NCBI GenBank assembly: GCA_021805485.1
Contig: JAJZFF010000662.1
Coordinates: 1-5,516 of the forward strand
Direction of reading: 5' to 3'
From: Pseudomonadota bacterium
Lineage (GTDB): Bacteria > Pseudomonadota > Alphaproteobacteria > Acetobacterales > Acetobacteraceae
Length of the DNA stretch: 5,516 nt
The notes beneath the pieces are model-generated. The model had not been told where the DNA came from. It saw only the letters and a program-made list of their open reading frames with translations, and did no database searches. The translations under genes and the position numbers were made by a program. Numbering within the stretch: position 1 is the stretch's first letter; every line of letters starts with the position of its first letter. Shown in pieces: positions 1 through 5,516 of the stretch.

Positions 1-115
1 GAACATCCTCAGCCGCAAGATGCGGCGGCTGGCGACATTGCAGGGCGTGATCGGCTACCTGTTCAATACAGTGGTGCTGGCTCTAGCCATCAACATCGCG
101 GCCGGGCTGTTCTGA
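1..115 (+). CDS. C-terminal end of a DUF1345-like integral membrane protein (5' end outside window)
   Basis: The reading frame is open from base 2 and stops with TGA at 113-115, leaving 37 codons. The visible peptide has a basic stretch (SRKMRRLATLQG) followed by a hydrophobic helix (about YLFNTVVLALAINIAAGLF), so it ends in a transmembrane segment. The pattern of basic residues, then LQG, then FNTVVLALAINIAAGL at the very end is what I recall from the C-terminus of DUF1345 family inner-membrane proteins, whose biochemical role is unknown. The assignment rests on this short tail only, so another polytopic membrane protein remains possible. A strong hairpin begins 12 bases after the stop, which suggests the transcription unit ends here. 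Nothing ties it functionally to the protease gene downstream. Confidence 0.6.
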   Translation, partial: NILSRKMRRLATLQGVIGYLFNTVVLALAINIAAGLF

Positions 116-126
116 GCGATGCCCCA

Positions 127-167
127 GCGCGGAGCGGCGGTAATGATCATGGCCCGCCGCTCCGCGC
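127..167 (+). terminator. Probable intrinsic terminator after the membrane-protein gene
   Basis: A perfect 14-bp inverted repeat (127-140 with 154-167, arm gcgcggagcggcgg) encloses a 13-base loop that itself contains the palindrome atgatcat. The stem is nearly all G/C. It is followed by gttcccttta, a pyrimidine-rich but broken T-tract, so it is less than ideal as a classical rho-independent terminator. Its place just after the stop codon at 115 supports a termination or 3'-end-protection role. It could act in both directions. Confidence 0.65.
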
Positions 168-221
168 CGTTCCCTTTACAGCCTGCTGGTTGCCCCGACA
201 GGAAGCCGGTGACGGCAGAAA

Positions 222-232
222 GGGGGGGGGGG
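222..232. repeat. Homopolymeric run of 11 G in non-coding sequence
   Basis: Eleven consecutive G follow cagaaa and precede ccgtcgg. No supported gene spans it. It lies some 70 bases outside the point where similarity to the transposase remnant stops. A run of this length is prone to slippage in replication and to sequencing-length error, so its exact length should be treated with caution. Confidence 0.9.
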
Positions 233-301
233 CCGTCGGCCGGAGCCTCCCGTGGCGCCTGAGAGCGTGCCTGTCAGCATCAAAATCAGGATCAAGCATC
301 T

Positions 302-728
302 AGTCGAGGTCGCCTCGGCATAGATGCAGCGCGACGCGCCGAGAACAGCGACGAAGATCTGGGCCGCACGCGTCTCGCAGGTGAGTCGTCCAACCACCAC
401 CAGCACCGAATCGCCGGCATCATCGACAAACAGCTTCTTATTCGAGGCATGCGTCTGGCGCATTGTCACCGGCAACTTGCCCTCCCAGTTCCGGCAGAGC
501 TCACAGAAGCAGCTATCGCGATCCCCCTGGATGCACGGCGAGAGGTGCTTGCGCTGTAACTCCCGGCGGATCCGCGCCCATTCCAGCCGCCTCCAGCCGC
601 CGTAGCGTCAGGCGTACCGTCGATGCGGCAACCTCAATCCGAATCCCCACATGGCAGGTCAGCAGCCCCGCGAACCTCAACCGTTCAATCGCGCGCACGT
701 CGCCCACTGCAATCTGCTCCACAGGCAT
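302..728 (-). pseudogene. istA: Remnant of an IS21-family transposase gene (istA): truncated, internally deleted and frameshifted
   Basis: Read on the - strand, a piece starting with ATG at 728-726 encodes MPVEQIAVGDVRAIERLRF and continues through a degraded helix-turn-helix ending STVRLTLRRLEAAG, as at the IstA N-terminus. Near 583 the recognisable frame changes and continues EWARIRRELQRKH, then FCELCRNWEGKLPVTMRQTH, KKLFVDDAG and AAQIFVAVLGAS to YAEAT at about 308-322. The corresponding IstA blocks are known to me as DWAAIHRELKR, SRFCELYRAWEGRLPVTMRQTH, KLFVDYAG and QIFVAVLGAS.YAEAT. The Asp of FVD would be the first catalytic DDE residue. About 30 residues seem to be missing at the frame change and about ten more after RKH. 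Similarity stops near 302, so the rest of the DDE domain and all of istB are absent. No protein with transposase activity can be made. The call to family is firm by motif, while the named element is not determinable. Confidence 0.8.
582..600. repeat. Tandem 9-base direct repeat at the frame break of the istA remnant
   Basis: The 9-mer tccagccgc occurs at 582-590 and again at 592-600, separated by one base. The recognisable transposase frame switches exactly here: the helix-turn-helix part reads RRLEAAG through it, and the downstream part resumes as LEWARIRREL. Short repeats at such a junction are compatible with a slippage-type deletion, but the GC-rich sequence also makes a chance repeat easy. 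Confidence 0.6.
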
Positions 729-1080
729 TCACCCGTTCTCTCGATCAACCAAAGGGATGAGGCTGAACCAGCCGGTAGAGACCTCAATTCGACCCAGCCA
801 CCTCCGCCCATCCGCGCGAATAAAAGTCGGAATGGTCGAGCAAATGAATCTCGAGATAGGTAGGTGATAATTCCCGGAATATGGGCAAATTAAGCACGGC
901 ATCGGCAGCCAGAATATCATCGTTTCGAAATACCTGCGATCTCCACGGAATGTGACTGCCACCTCTGCTATGCGTAGAATAGGAAAGCCGTTGGCTCGCG
1001 TTCCGATGTGGTTCGTCGCCGGGCGCGTACAGTCCTCGACGACTCTTGATCCGATTGGATCGGAAGATGTTTTGATCATT
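729..1080. other. Intergenic stretch without a recognised gene, between the istA remnant and the AT-rich island
   Basis: I find no supported coding region in either direction. A - strand frame is open from 1079 to 729, but its peptide resembles nothing I know and has no convincing start context. It may include the outer left end of the old insertion element, although I could not identify terminal repeats. A small perfect dyad (tccgat-tgg-atcgga, 1050-1064) lies close to the border with the AT-rich block. Its meaning is unclear. Confidence 0.5.
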
Positions 1081-1230
1081 TCGGTATCGTTTAATTTTTT
1101 AATGCTAATAAAATTTAGTGATCATAATTTTCATTTATTTTAATTTAATTTATATTTTGATTTATTCGATAGTTAGAATTATATCTCAACGATATCGAAA
1201 AGTTATTTTTTAATAAATAATTTAGATTAA
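1081..1230. other. AT-rich island upstream of the autotransporter protease gene
   Basis: Only 24 of these 150 bases are G or C, against GC-rich sequence on both sides. It contains many T- and A-runs and TpA steps (for example tttaattttttaatg and ttattttttaataaataattt). No open frame of note crosses it. It sits directly upstream of the protease gene, so it most likely is the promoter and regulatory region. Blocks like this are typical targets of nucleoid-associated silencers (H-NS-like, or MucR/Ros-type in alphaproteobacteria). That role is an inference from composition and position. Confidence 0.6.
1157..1185 (+). promoter_or_regulatory. Candidate sigma-70 type promoter for the protease gene
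   Basis: TTGATT (1157-1162) and TATATC (1180-1185) are spaced by 17 bases and each match the -35/-10 consensus at four of six positions. Transcription would start near 1192 and give a leader of about 190 bases. In a stretch this AT-rich, such matches arise easily by chance and other pairs can be drawn, so the exact site is uncertain. That some promoter lies in this block is more secure. Confidence 0.3.
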
Positions 1231-1241
1231 CTTCGTAGCGT

Positions 1242-1258
1242 GTGTCACACCATGACAC
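1242..1258. promoter_or_regulatory. Operator-like dyad (gtgtca-N5-tgacac) at the border of the AT-rich island
   Basis: The half-sites gtgtca (1242-1247) and tgacac (1253-1258) are perfect inverted repeats separated by five bases (cacca). The outer pair g1240/c1260 also matches. The dyad lies about 120 bases upstream of the protease start and some 50 bases downstream of the candidate start of transcription. It could bind a dimeric regulator or form a small hairpin in the leader. It has no T-tract, so it is not an intrinsic terminator. I cannot assign a regulator. Confidence 0.35.
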
Positions 1259-1379
1259 GCATCGACCTTCCTCTAGCTCATCCTGCCCGCCCCTCGGCAT
1301 GCTCCACAAAGCGCGCCGGCGCTATCGATACCGCGCGTCTTCCAGCACCGGGCCGAGATCATCATGACGGGGAACGGAT

Positions 1380-4259
1380 ATGAAGATCTCAAGGCGGTTC
1401 TCCCTCCTTGCCGCCACGGCGTTGAGCCTGTCTGCCTGTTCGGGCGGCGGGGGGGGTGGCGGTGGCACCGCCTCGTCGAGCCTGCCCGCGCCGTCATCGG
1501 TTTCCACACCAACGTCCCCGACCTCGACGCCTCTCCTGTCGACCTTGCAGACGCTGATCAATCTTGGGACGGCCCAGACCTGGACCTACCCCGCGTATAA
1601 TCAGTATGTGCCGACCACTGTGGTTACCGCGATACAGGAGGGAGCCACCGGGGCTGGCGTATCTATCGGAATCCTCGATACCGGCGCCAATACCGGCGTG
1701 CAGGCCCTCCAGGGACGGGTTGCCTGGTTCAACTCATACCTCGCTCAGGGCAATAACACGCTAAATCAGAATAACATCGCGTCAGCGAACGACCCTTATG
1801 GTCACGGGTCGATCGTGACGGCGCTCCTCGGAGGAGCGACCCAAGGCACCTACGACAATACGCAAGGGCCAGTGAACTTCTTTGCTGGCGGCGTTGCGCC
1901 AGATGCGACGCTTTACGTCGCCCAGACCTGCGATGCCACCGGCGCCTGCACGCTCTACGGCAAGACGTATCAGGACCTGATGGCCAACGGTGTTCATCTG
2001 TTCAACCAGTCCCTCGCAGAAAATGCCAGCAGTTTCTCGACGGCCTCGGCCGCCATCCAGGCTTCGCAGCAGATCGGGGCACTATTCGCGCCATTCGGTA
2101 CCGGCAATCTTTATGTGTGGGCAGCGGGCAACAACCCGCAGTCGCCAAACGACATCAGCGTCGAGGCAGAGGCGCCGGCTTACACGAATTCGTTGCAGCC
2201 CCAATGGATCTCGGCGGTGAATGTCGACATCAATAGCCTGGGTCAGGTGAGCGGCCTCGACCCGACATCCAACGCCTGCGGCATCACCGCCCAATGGTGC
2301 ATTGCCGCGCCGGGTTACGACCAGGTGCCGATCGTCGCCGGGACCTCATTCAATACCGGCTTTGCAGTTGGCACGTCTTTTTCCGCGCCGATCATCACCG
2401 GTGTGGCCGCGCTGATCTGGCAGAAATTTCCGTGGTTCACGCCGGCCAATGTCTCCGATACACTCCTGACCACAGCGACGCCTCTCGGCTCGGCGCCCGC
2501 CCCCAACACCACCTATGGCTGGGGCCTTGTGAACGCCGCCGCTGCGATCAACGGACCCGCTCAGTTCGCCTTCGGCACCTTCACCGCCAACATTGGCAGC
2601 GATCAGGGCACGTTCTCGAACAATATCGGCGGCTCCGGCGGCCTCGTCGTTGACGGCACCACCGGCACGCTCACCCTCACCGGCAACGACGGATATGCCG
2701 GCGGCACCACCATCAACGGCGGAAACCTTGCCCTCACGGGTTCGCTCGGCTCGGCCGTCACGATCAACGGAGGCAGCTTCGGCGGCTCCGGCACCGTCAA
2801 TGGAAGCGTGACAAACGCCGGCGGCACGTTGGTCAGCCAGGCCGCCGCCGGTAGCAGCGGCCTTACCATCAACGGAAACTACGCAACAGGCTCCGGGAGT
2901 TCGACGGCGATCGCGATCGGCAATCCGCTGACCGTCAGCGGCAAGGCACAACTCAACGGAACCTTCAAGGTTCTGGCGCCGCCGCAGACCTACCTGCCGC
3001 AATCGATCGAGACATTCATCAGCGCCGGCTCGATTCAGGGCGCCTTCTCCAACCAGACCTATGGCGCTGGCGTTTATTATACCGTGAGCAACCTGCAATA
3101 TGGCGCTCAGGATCTGACGGCGACGGTAACGCGTTCGAACGTCGCCCAGGTCGCTGCGGCCATGCCGGGCGCAACCCCGGTTGCGGTGGCGGCGGCTTCC
3201 GGCGTTCAGGGAGCCCTGCAGCAGATCAACACCTGGTCAGCTGGTGAGGCGGCGGCTAACCCGACCTTCCTCAACGCTGTCGCCGCCGTTCTCTCCGCCA
3301 GAACCGCCCAGCAGGCACAGGCAAGCCTCACCAGCCTGTCCGGTGAAATCTATCCAACGCTTCGCACGATCACGATCGACGAGGACATGTCGATCAGCCG
3401 TGCGATCGCCGGTCATGCGGCCGAACACCAAGCCGGCCCGACGACCTCCGTCTGGGTGCGCTATCTTGGAACCTTCGGCAGCTTCCGTGAGACCGGGACA
3501 GATGGCGCCCATTACAACGACAACGGGGTTGTGGTGGGCCTTGACACGCCTATCGCACCGGACTTCACGGCCGGGGTCGCCTTTGCCCATGATCAGGCCA
3601 ATGCAAGCCTCAACGGCTTCGGCGGGCGGTTCCACAGCGACCTTGATACCGCAACCGCCTATGCCCGGCTTGGCGGTGCCGCCGGCCCCTACCTGACGGG
3701 TCAGGTCAGTTATGGGTGGATGAACGGGCGGGTCGATCGCTCGGTCCTGCTCGGCTACCAGACGGCCCCCGTCAGCAGCGAACCGACGGGAACGATCGGC
3801 GGCCTCGCGGCGGAAGCGGGCTATCGCATCGGGGCCTGGACGCCCTATGTTCGACTCGGCGCCGTGCACCTCTATGAACACGCGGTCAGTGAAACCGGCG
3901 GCCTCGGGTTCGGCCTCGCGATGCCGGCTGTCGACCAGACAGACGGGTATGTGACGACCGGCCTGCGCGGCCGGACGGTGCTCGATCTCTTCGGCCACGC
4001 GATACTGGCCAGCGGGCGTCTGGCATGGCAGCATCGGCTGGGCGGAAGCAGCAATAGTCAGGGTGCCTTCGAAGCGACGCCGGCTGCCACATTCAACCTG
4101 TCGGGACAGAACCTGCCGGTGAATGTCCTTCGGGCCGGCTTTCAGCTGAGCGGCAGGCTTGACCGGGCATGGAGCTGGAATGCCGGTGTCAGCGTAAATT
4201 ACGCGCCGTCCGGCATGAATGCCGAGGCCGTCAATGTCGGGCTCAAGGCCCGGTTCTGA
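1380..4259 (+). CDS. Lipidated S8 (subtilisin-like) serine protease autotransporter, NalP/SphB1-type architecture
   Basis: A surface protease of 959 residues. Residues 1-20 are a lipoprotein signal peptide with lipobox LSAC, so Cys20 should be lipidated. Ser at +2 does not signal inner-membrane retention. Gly22-29 and a Ser/Thr/Pro linker follow. The S8 domain (about 75-390) shows D100 (ILDTG), H142 (YGHGS), the oxyanion Asn N251 (AAGNN) and S333 (GTSFSAP). Residues about 428-485 form one glycine-rich autotransporter beta-helix repeat. A linker with SLSGEIYPT (652-660) leads to a barrel (about 690-959) ending in Phe, as BAM substrates do. In this family the barrel delivers the protease through the outer membrane. 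NalP and SphB1 of the same design process other surface proteins, but the substrate here is unknown. ATG 1380 is chosen because an in-frame TGA (1365-1367) excludes earlier starts, with ggggaa (1369-1374) five bases upstream as Shine-Dalgarno. The frame is intact. Confidence 0.93.
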   Translation: MKISRRFSLLAATALSLSACSGGGGGGGGTASSSLPAPSSVSTPTSPTSTPLLSTLQTLINLGTAQTWTYPAYNQYVPTTVVTAIQEGATGAGVSIGILDTGANTGVQALQGRVAWFNSYLAQGNNTLNQNNIASANDPYGHGSIVTALLGGATQGTYDNTQGPVNFFAGGVAPDATLYVAQTCDATGACTLYGKTYQDLMANGVHLFNQSLAENASSFSTASAAIQASQQIGALFAPFGTGNLYVWAAGNNPQSPNDISVEAEAPAYTNSLQPQWISAVNVDINSLGQVSGLDPTSNACGITAQWCIAAPGYDQVPIVAGTSFNTGFAVGTSFSAPIITGVAALIWQKFPWFTPANVSDTLLTTATPLGSAPAPNTTYGWGLVNAAAAINGPAQFAFGTFTANIGSDQGTFSNNIGGSGGLVVDGTTGTLTLTGNDGYAGGTTINGGNLALTGSLGSAVTINGGSFGGSGTVNGSVTNAGGTLVSQAAAGSSGLTINGNYATGSGSSTAIAIGNPLTVSGKAQLNGTFKVLAPPQTYLPQSIETFISAGSIQGAFSNQTYGAGVYYTVSNLQYGAQDLTATVTRSNVAQVAAAMPGATPVAVAAASGVQGALQQINTWSAGEAAANPTFLNAVAAVLSARTAQQAQASLTSLSGEIYPTLRTITIDEDMSISRAIAGHAAEHQAGPTTSVWVRYLGTFGSFRETGTDGAHYNDNGVVVGLDTPIAPDFTAGVAFAHDQANASLNGFGGRFHSDLDTATAYARLGGAAGPYLTGQVSYGWMNGRVDRSVLLGYQTAPVSSEPTGTIGGLAAEAGYRIGAWTPYVRLGAVHLYEHAVSETGGLGFGLAMPAVDQTDGYVTTGLRGRTVLDLFGHAILASGRLAWQHRLGGSSNSQGAFEATPAATFNLSGQNLPVNVLRAGFQLSGRLDRAWSWNAGVSVNYAPSGMNAEAVNVGLKARF
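1449..1456 (+). repeat. G8 homopolymer inside the polyglycine codons just after the lipobox
   Basis: Eight consecutive G span the codons GGG GGG GGT (Gly24-26) within the eight-glycine run after Cys20. The other glycines use GGC or GGT, so the homopolymer is confined to this point. Loss of one G would bring the ribosome to TGA at 1555-1557, and gain of one G to TAA at 1598-1600, both before the protease domain. The tract is therefore placed where slippage would switch the protein off. Confidence 0.9.
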
Positions 4260-4274
4260 ACGCCGCGTGACGCA

Positions 4275-5516
4275 TCATTGCGGCAGCGGCTGCCCTTTCG
4301 TTTCCGGCATGAACGGCGCGACAACGAGGCCGATGACATAGATCACGGAAAAGGCCAGCGCGACATGTGCCAGCCCGCCCAGCGCGCCAATCAATTCCCC
4401 AGCCATCAGCGGACCGAGAAACGCGATAAACCGCGAGGCATTGAAGACAAATGCCGAAGCAGTACCGCGCACATTGGTTGCGAAGAGTTCCGGCAGATAG
4501 ATCGCGTACCAGGAAAACGCGCCGAGGGTCCAGAAGCCGTTCAGCCATGAGGCGAAGAGCAGCGTGGCGAGGGAATGTGACCATAGATAGACCGCCGGTG
4601 TCATGACGAGGCCACCGACGAACAGGAAGACTAGGTAACGCCGCCTGCCCATCCAGTCGGCAAGGAAGCCAGAAACGAGATAGCCAACCACGGCTCCCGC
4701 AGTGTAGACGAGCCCGGCAACGCTCGCCCAGTATGGCCCGTGAAGCCCGTGATGGGCAGCGAAGCCCCCGACGAAGCCGGGTATCCAAGTGGCGATTCCC
4801 CACCACCCCATCGTCGTGCTGATCGACATCAGGCAGGCCAGCACGGTCCGGCGCCGGCCCTCCGGATCGGCGAAGAGCTGGAAGAGCGTGAAAGGACGCG
4901 CCGACAGGCTCAGCCTGCCGGAATTTTCAGTCACGGCCCAGCGCTTCTCGCGAACCGCCCGTGCCCATGCTTCTGAATCGTCGATGCGGCGACGCAGAAA
5001 CAGCACAAGAAAGCCCGGAAGGACGCCGACCAGAAACATCGCACGCCACGCGTCGGGCCCCAACGGACGCAGCAGGTACCAGACGGCTGCAGCGAGGAAG
5101 GCGCCGAACCCGAAGCCGGACTGCAGAAAGCCGGCGCCCTTGGGGCGGGCCTCGTTCGGCCAGGTTTCGGCCAGCAGCGAATTGCCAGTGCTCCATTCGC
5201 TACCGAGAAACAGGCCGGTGAGGAAGCGGAACGCCACGAGCATGCCGACCGACGTGCTGAATGCGGTCAGACCGGTAAACAGGCTGTAGCCAACCACCGA
5301 TATCAGCAGCATCCGCTTGCGGCCGATATAATCGGCAGCAATGCCGCCAACCGTTCCACCGGCCGCCCAGCCGAGCAGGGTAATGGCAATGGCAAGGCCG
5401 GCGGCGGCATGGATGTGCCCGCGTTCGGACGCTGGCAGAAGCGCGGCCATCGCAGGGCCAATCACGGTGATCAGGGCGTAGGTCTCATATCCGTCGAACA
5501 CCCAGCCGAAGAAGGC
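4275..5516 (-). CDS. MFS transporter, sugar/organic-acid:H+ symporter type (5' end outside window)
   Basis: The frame runs from the window end to TGA at 4277-4275 and gives 413 residues of an inner-membrane carrier with about 12 hydrophobic segments. It opens with AFFGWVFDGYE, a typical first-helix motif of this group, so perhaps 15-30 N-terminal residues are missing. The GTG at 5501 is internal and not the start. The MFS motif between helices 2 and 3 is present (GGIAADYIGRKR, near residues 57-68) and recurs in the second half (GFLADWMGRRR). RFLTGLFLGSEW, LPELFATNVRGTASAF and a C-terminal PETKG also match the sugar-porter / aromatic-acid-type symporters. A charged central loop (about residues 175-215) separates the halves. 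The substrate cannot be told from sequence alone, and no catabolic gene is in view. The gene converges on the protease gene with only 15 bases between the stops. Confidence 0.88.
   Translation of the reverse strand, partial: AFFGWVFDGYETYALITVIGPAMAALLPASERGHIHAAAGLAIAITLLGWAAGGTVGGIAADYIGRKRMLLISVVGYSLFTGLTAFSTSVGMLVAFRFLTGLFLGSEWSTGNSLLAETWPNEARPKGAGFLQSGFGFGAFLAAAVWYLLRPLGPDAWRAMFLVGVLPGFLVLFLRRRIDDSEAWARAVREKRWAVTENSGRLSLSARPFTLFQLFADPEGRRRTVLACLMSISTTMGWWGIATWIPGFVGGFAAHHGLHGPYWASVAGLVYTAGAVVGYLVSGFLADWMGRRRYLVFLFVGGLVMTPAVYLWSHSLATLLFASWLNGFWTLGAFSWYAIYLPELFATNVRGTASAFVFNASRFIAFLGPLMAGELIGALGGLAHVALAFSVIYVIGLVVAPFMPETKGQPLPQ

Noticed and set aside
463..867. 134-codon + strand open frame over the istA remnant
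   Set aside because: The recognisable transposase motifs are on the - strand. The + strand peptide is an Arg/Ser/Pro-rich antisense product.
729..1079. - strand open frame of 116 codons upstream of the istA remnant
   Set aside because: No recognisable motif and no convincing start signal. It crosses an area that looks non-coding and ends just at the remnant's own ATG.
1364..1600. + strand open frame starting 16 bases before the protease ATG
   Set aside because: It overlaps the signal peptide and linker in another frame, with a peptide lacking any known feature. It matters only as the frame entered if the G8 tract gains a base.
2346..3098. 250-codon open frame on the - strand inside the protease gene
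   Set aside because: It is the antisense of a GC-rich, well-supported coding sequence. Its peptide shows no known motif, and the + strand domains run straight through it.
3237..4034. 265-codon open frame on the - strand across the barrel region
   Set aside because: It is a shadow of the autotransporter barrel coding sequence, with low-complexity Arg/Gly/Ala-rich translation and no ribosome-binding context.
4282..4294. Small inverted repeat ggcagc-g-gctgcc followed by a pyrimidine stretch, as a terminator for the protease gene
   Set aside because: The one-base loop forces the stem to shorten, the T-tract is interrupted, and the site lies in the MFS coding end, where such GC-rich repeats are common by chance.
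4789..5289. 166-codon + strand open frame opposite the MFS gene
   Set aside because: The - strand frame carries clear MFS motifs over the same bases. The + strand peptide is Arg/Pro/Ser-rich without family features.
5499..5501. GTG as the start codon of the MFS gene
   Set aside because: The frame is open to the window edge, and the residues before it (AFFGW) belong to the conserved first helix, so the true start is outside the window.
1..5516. CRISPR array, tRNA, rRNA or riboswitch
   Set aside because: No regularly spaced repeats, cloverleaf-like segments or conserved aptamer cores were noticed on either strand by eye.

Overview
The window is GC-rich apart from one sharp AT-rich block. Its genes suggest a Gram-negative alphaproteobacterium: a lipidated subtilase autotransporter with an outer-membrane beta-barrel, a DUF1345-type membrane protein, a sugar/organic-acid type MFS carrier and a decayed IS21-family transposase. 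Acetobacteraceae or a Rhizobiales/Sphingomonadales relative would fit, but the sequence shown does not settle the family.

Layout from left to right. Bases 1-115 are the last 37 codons of a membrane-protein gene on the + strand, followed by a perfect 14-bp inverted repeat (127-167) that is a likely terminator. Bases about 230-730 hold the wreck of an IS21-type transposase gene (istA) on the - strand. It keeps the helix-turn-helix region, the start of the DDE catalytic domain and a frame break, and its C-terminal half and istB are missing. Bases 730-1080 contain no recognisable gene. Bases 1081-1230 are an abrupt AT-rich island (24 G/C in 150 bases) with a plausible sigma-70 type promoter, followed by a short dyad and a GC-rich leader of about 130 bases.

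The main gene (1380-4259, +) is intact and encodes a 959-residue protein. In order it has a lipoprotein signal peptide, a run of eight glycines, a Ser/Thr/Pro-rich linker, an S8 subtilisin domain with a full Asp/His/Ser triad, one autotransporter beta-helix repeat, a linker and a C-terminal beta-barrel ending in Phe. This is the architecture of surface maturation proteases such as Neisseria NalP and Bordetella SphB1. A G8 tract lies in the glycine run, and a single-base slip there would abolish the protease, so phase variation is worth testing.

The right end (4275-5516, -) is an MFS transporter gene that converges on the protease gene with a 15-bp gap and runs off the window at its 5' end. 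The genes do not form one operon or an evident joint pathway. The protease reads as a stand-alone accessory gene with its own promoter region, sitting between ordinary transport or membrane genes next to an old insertion-sequence scar. I see no clearly undescribed multi-gene system here. The most interesting points are the protease with its homopolymer tract and its AT-rich control region.
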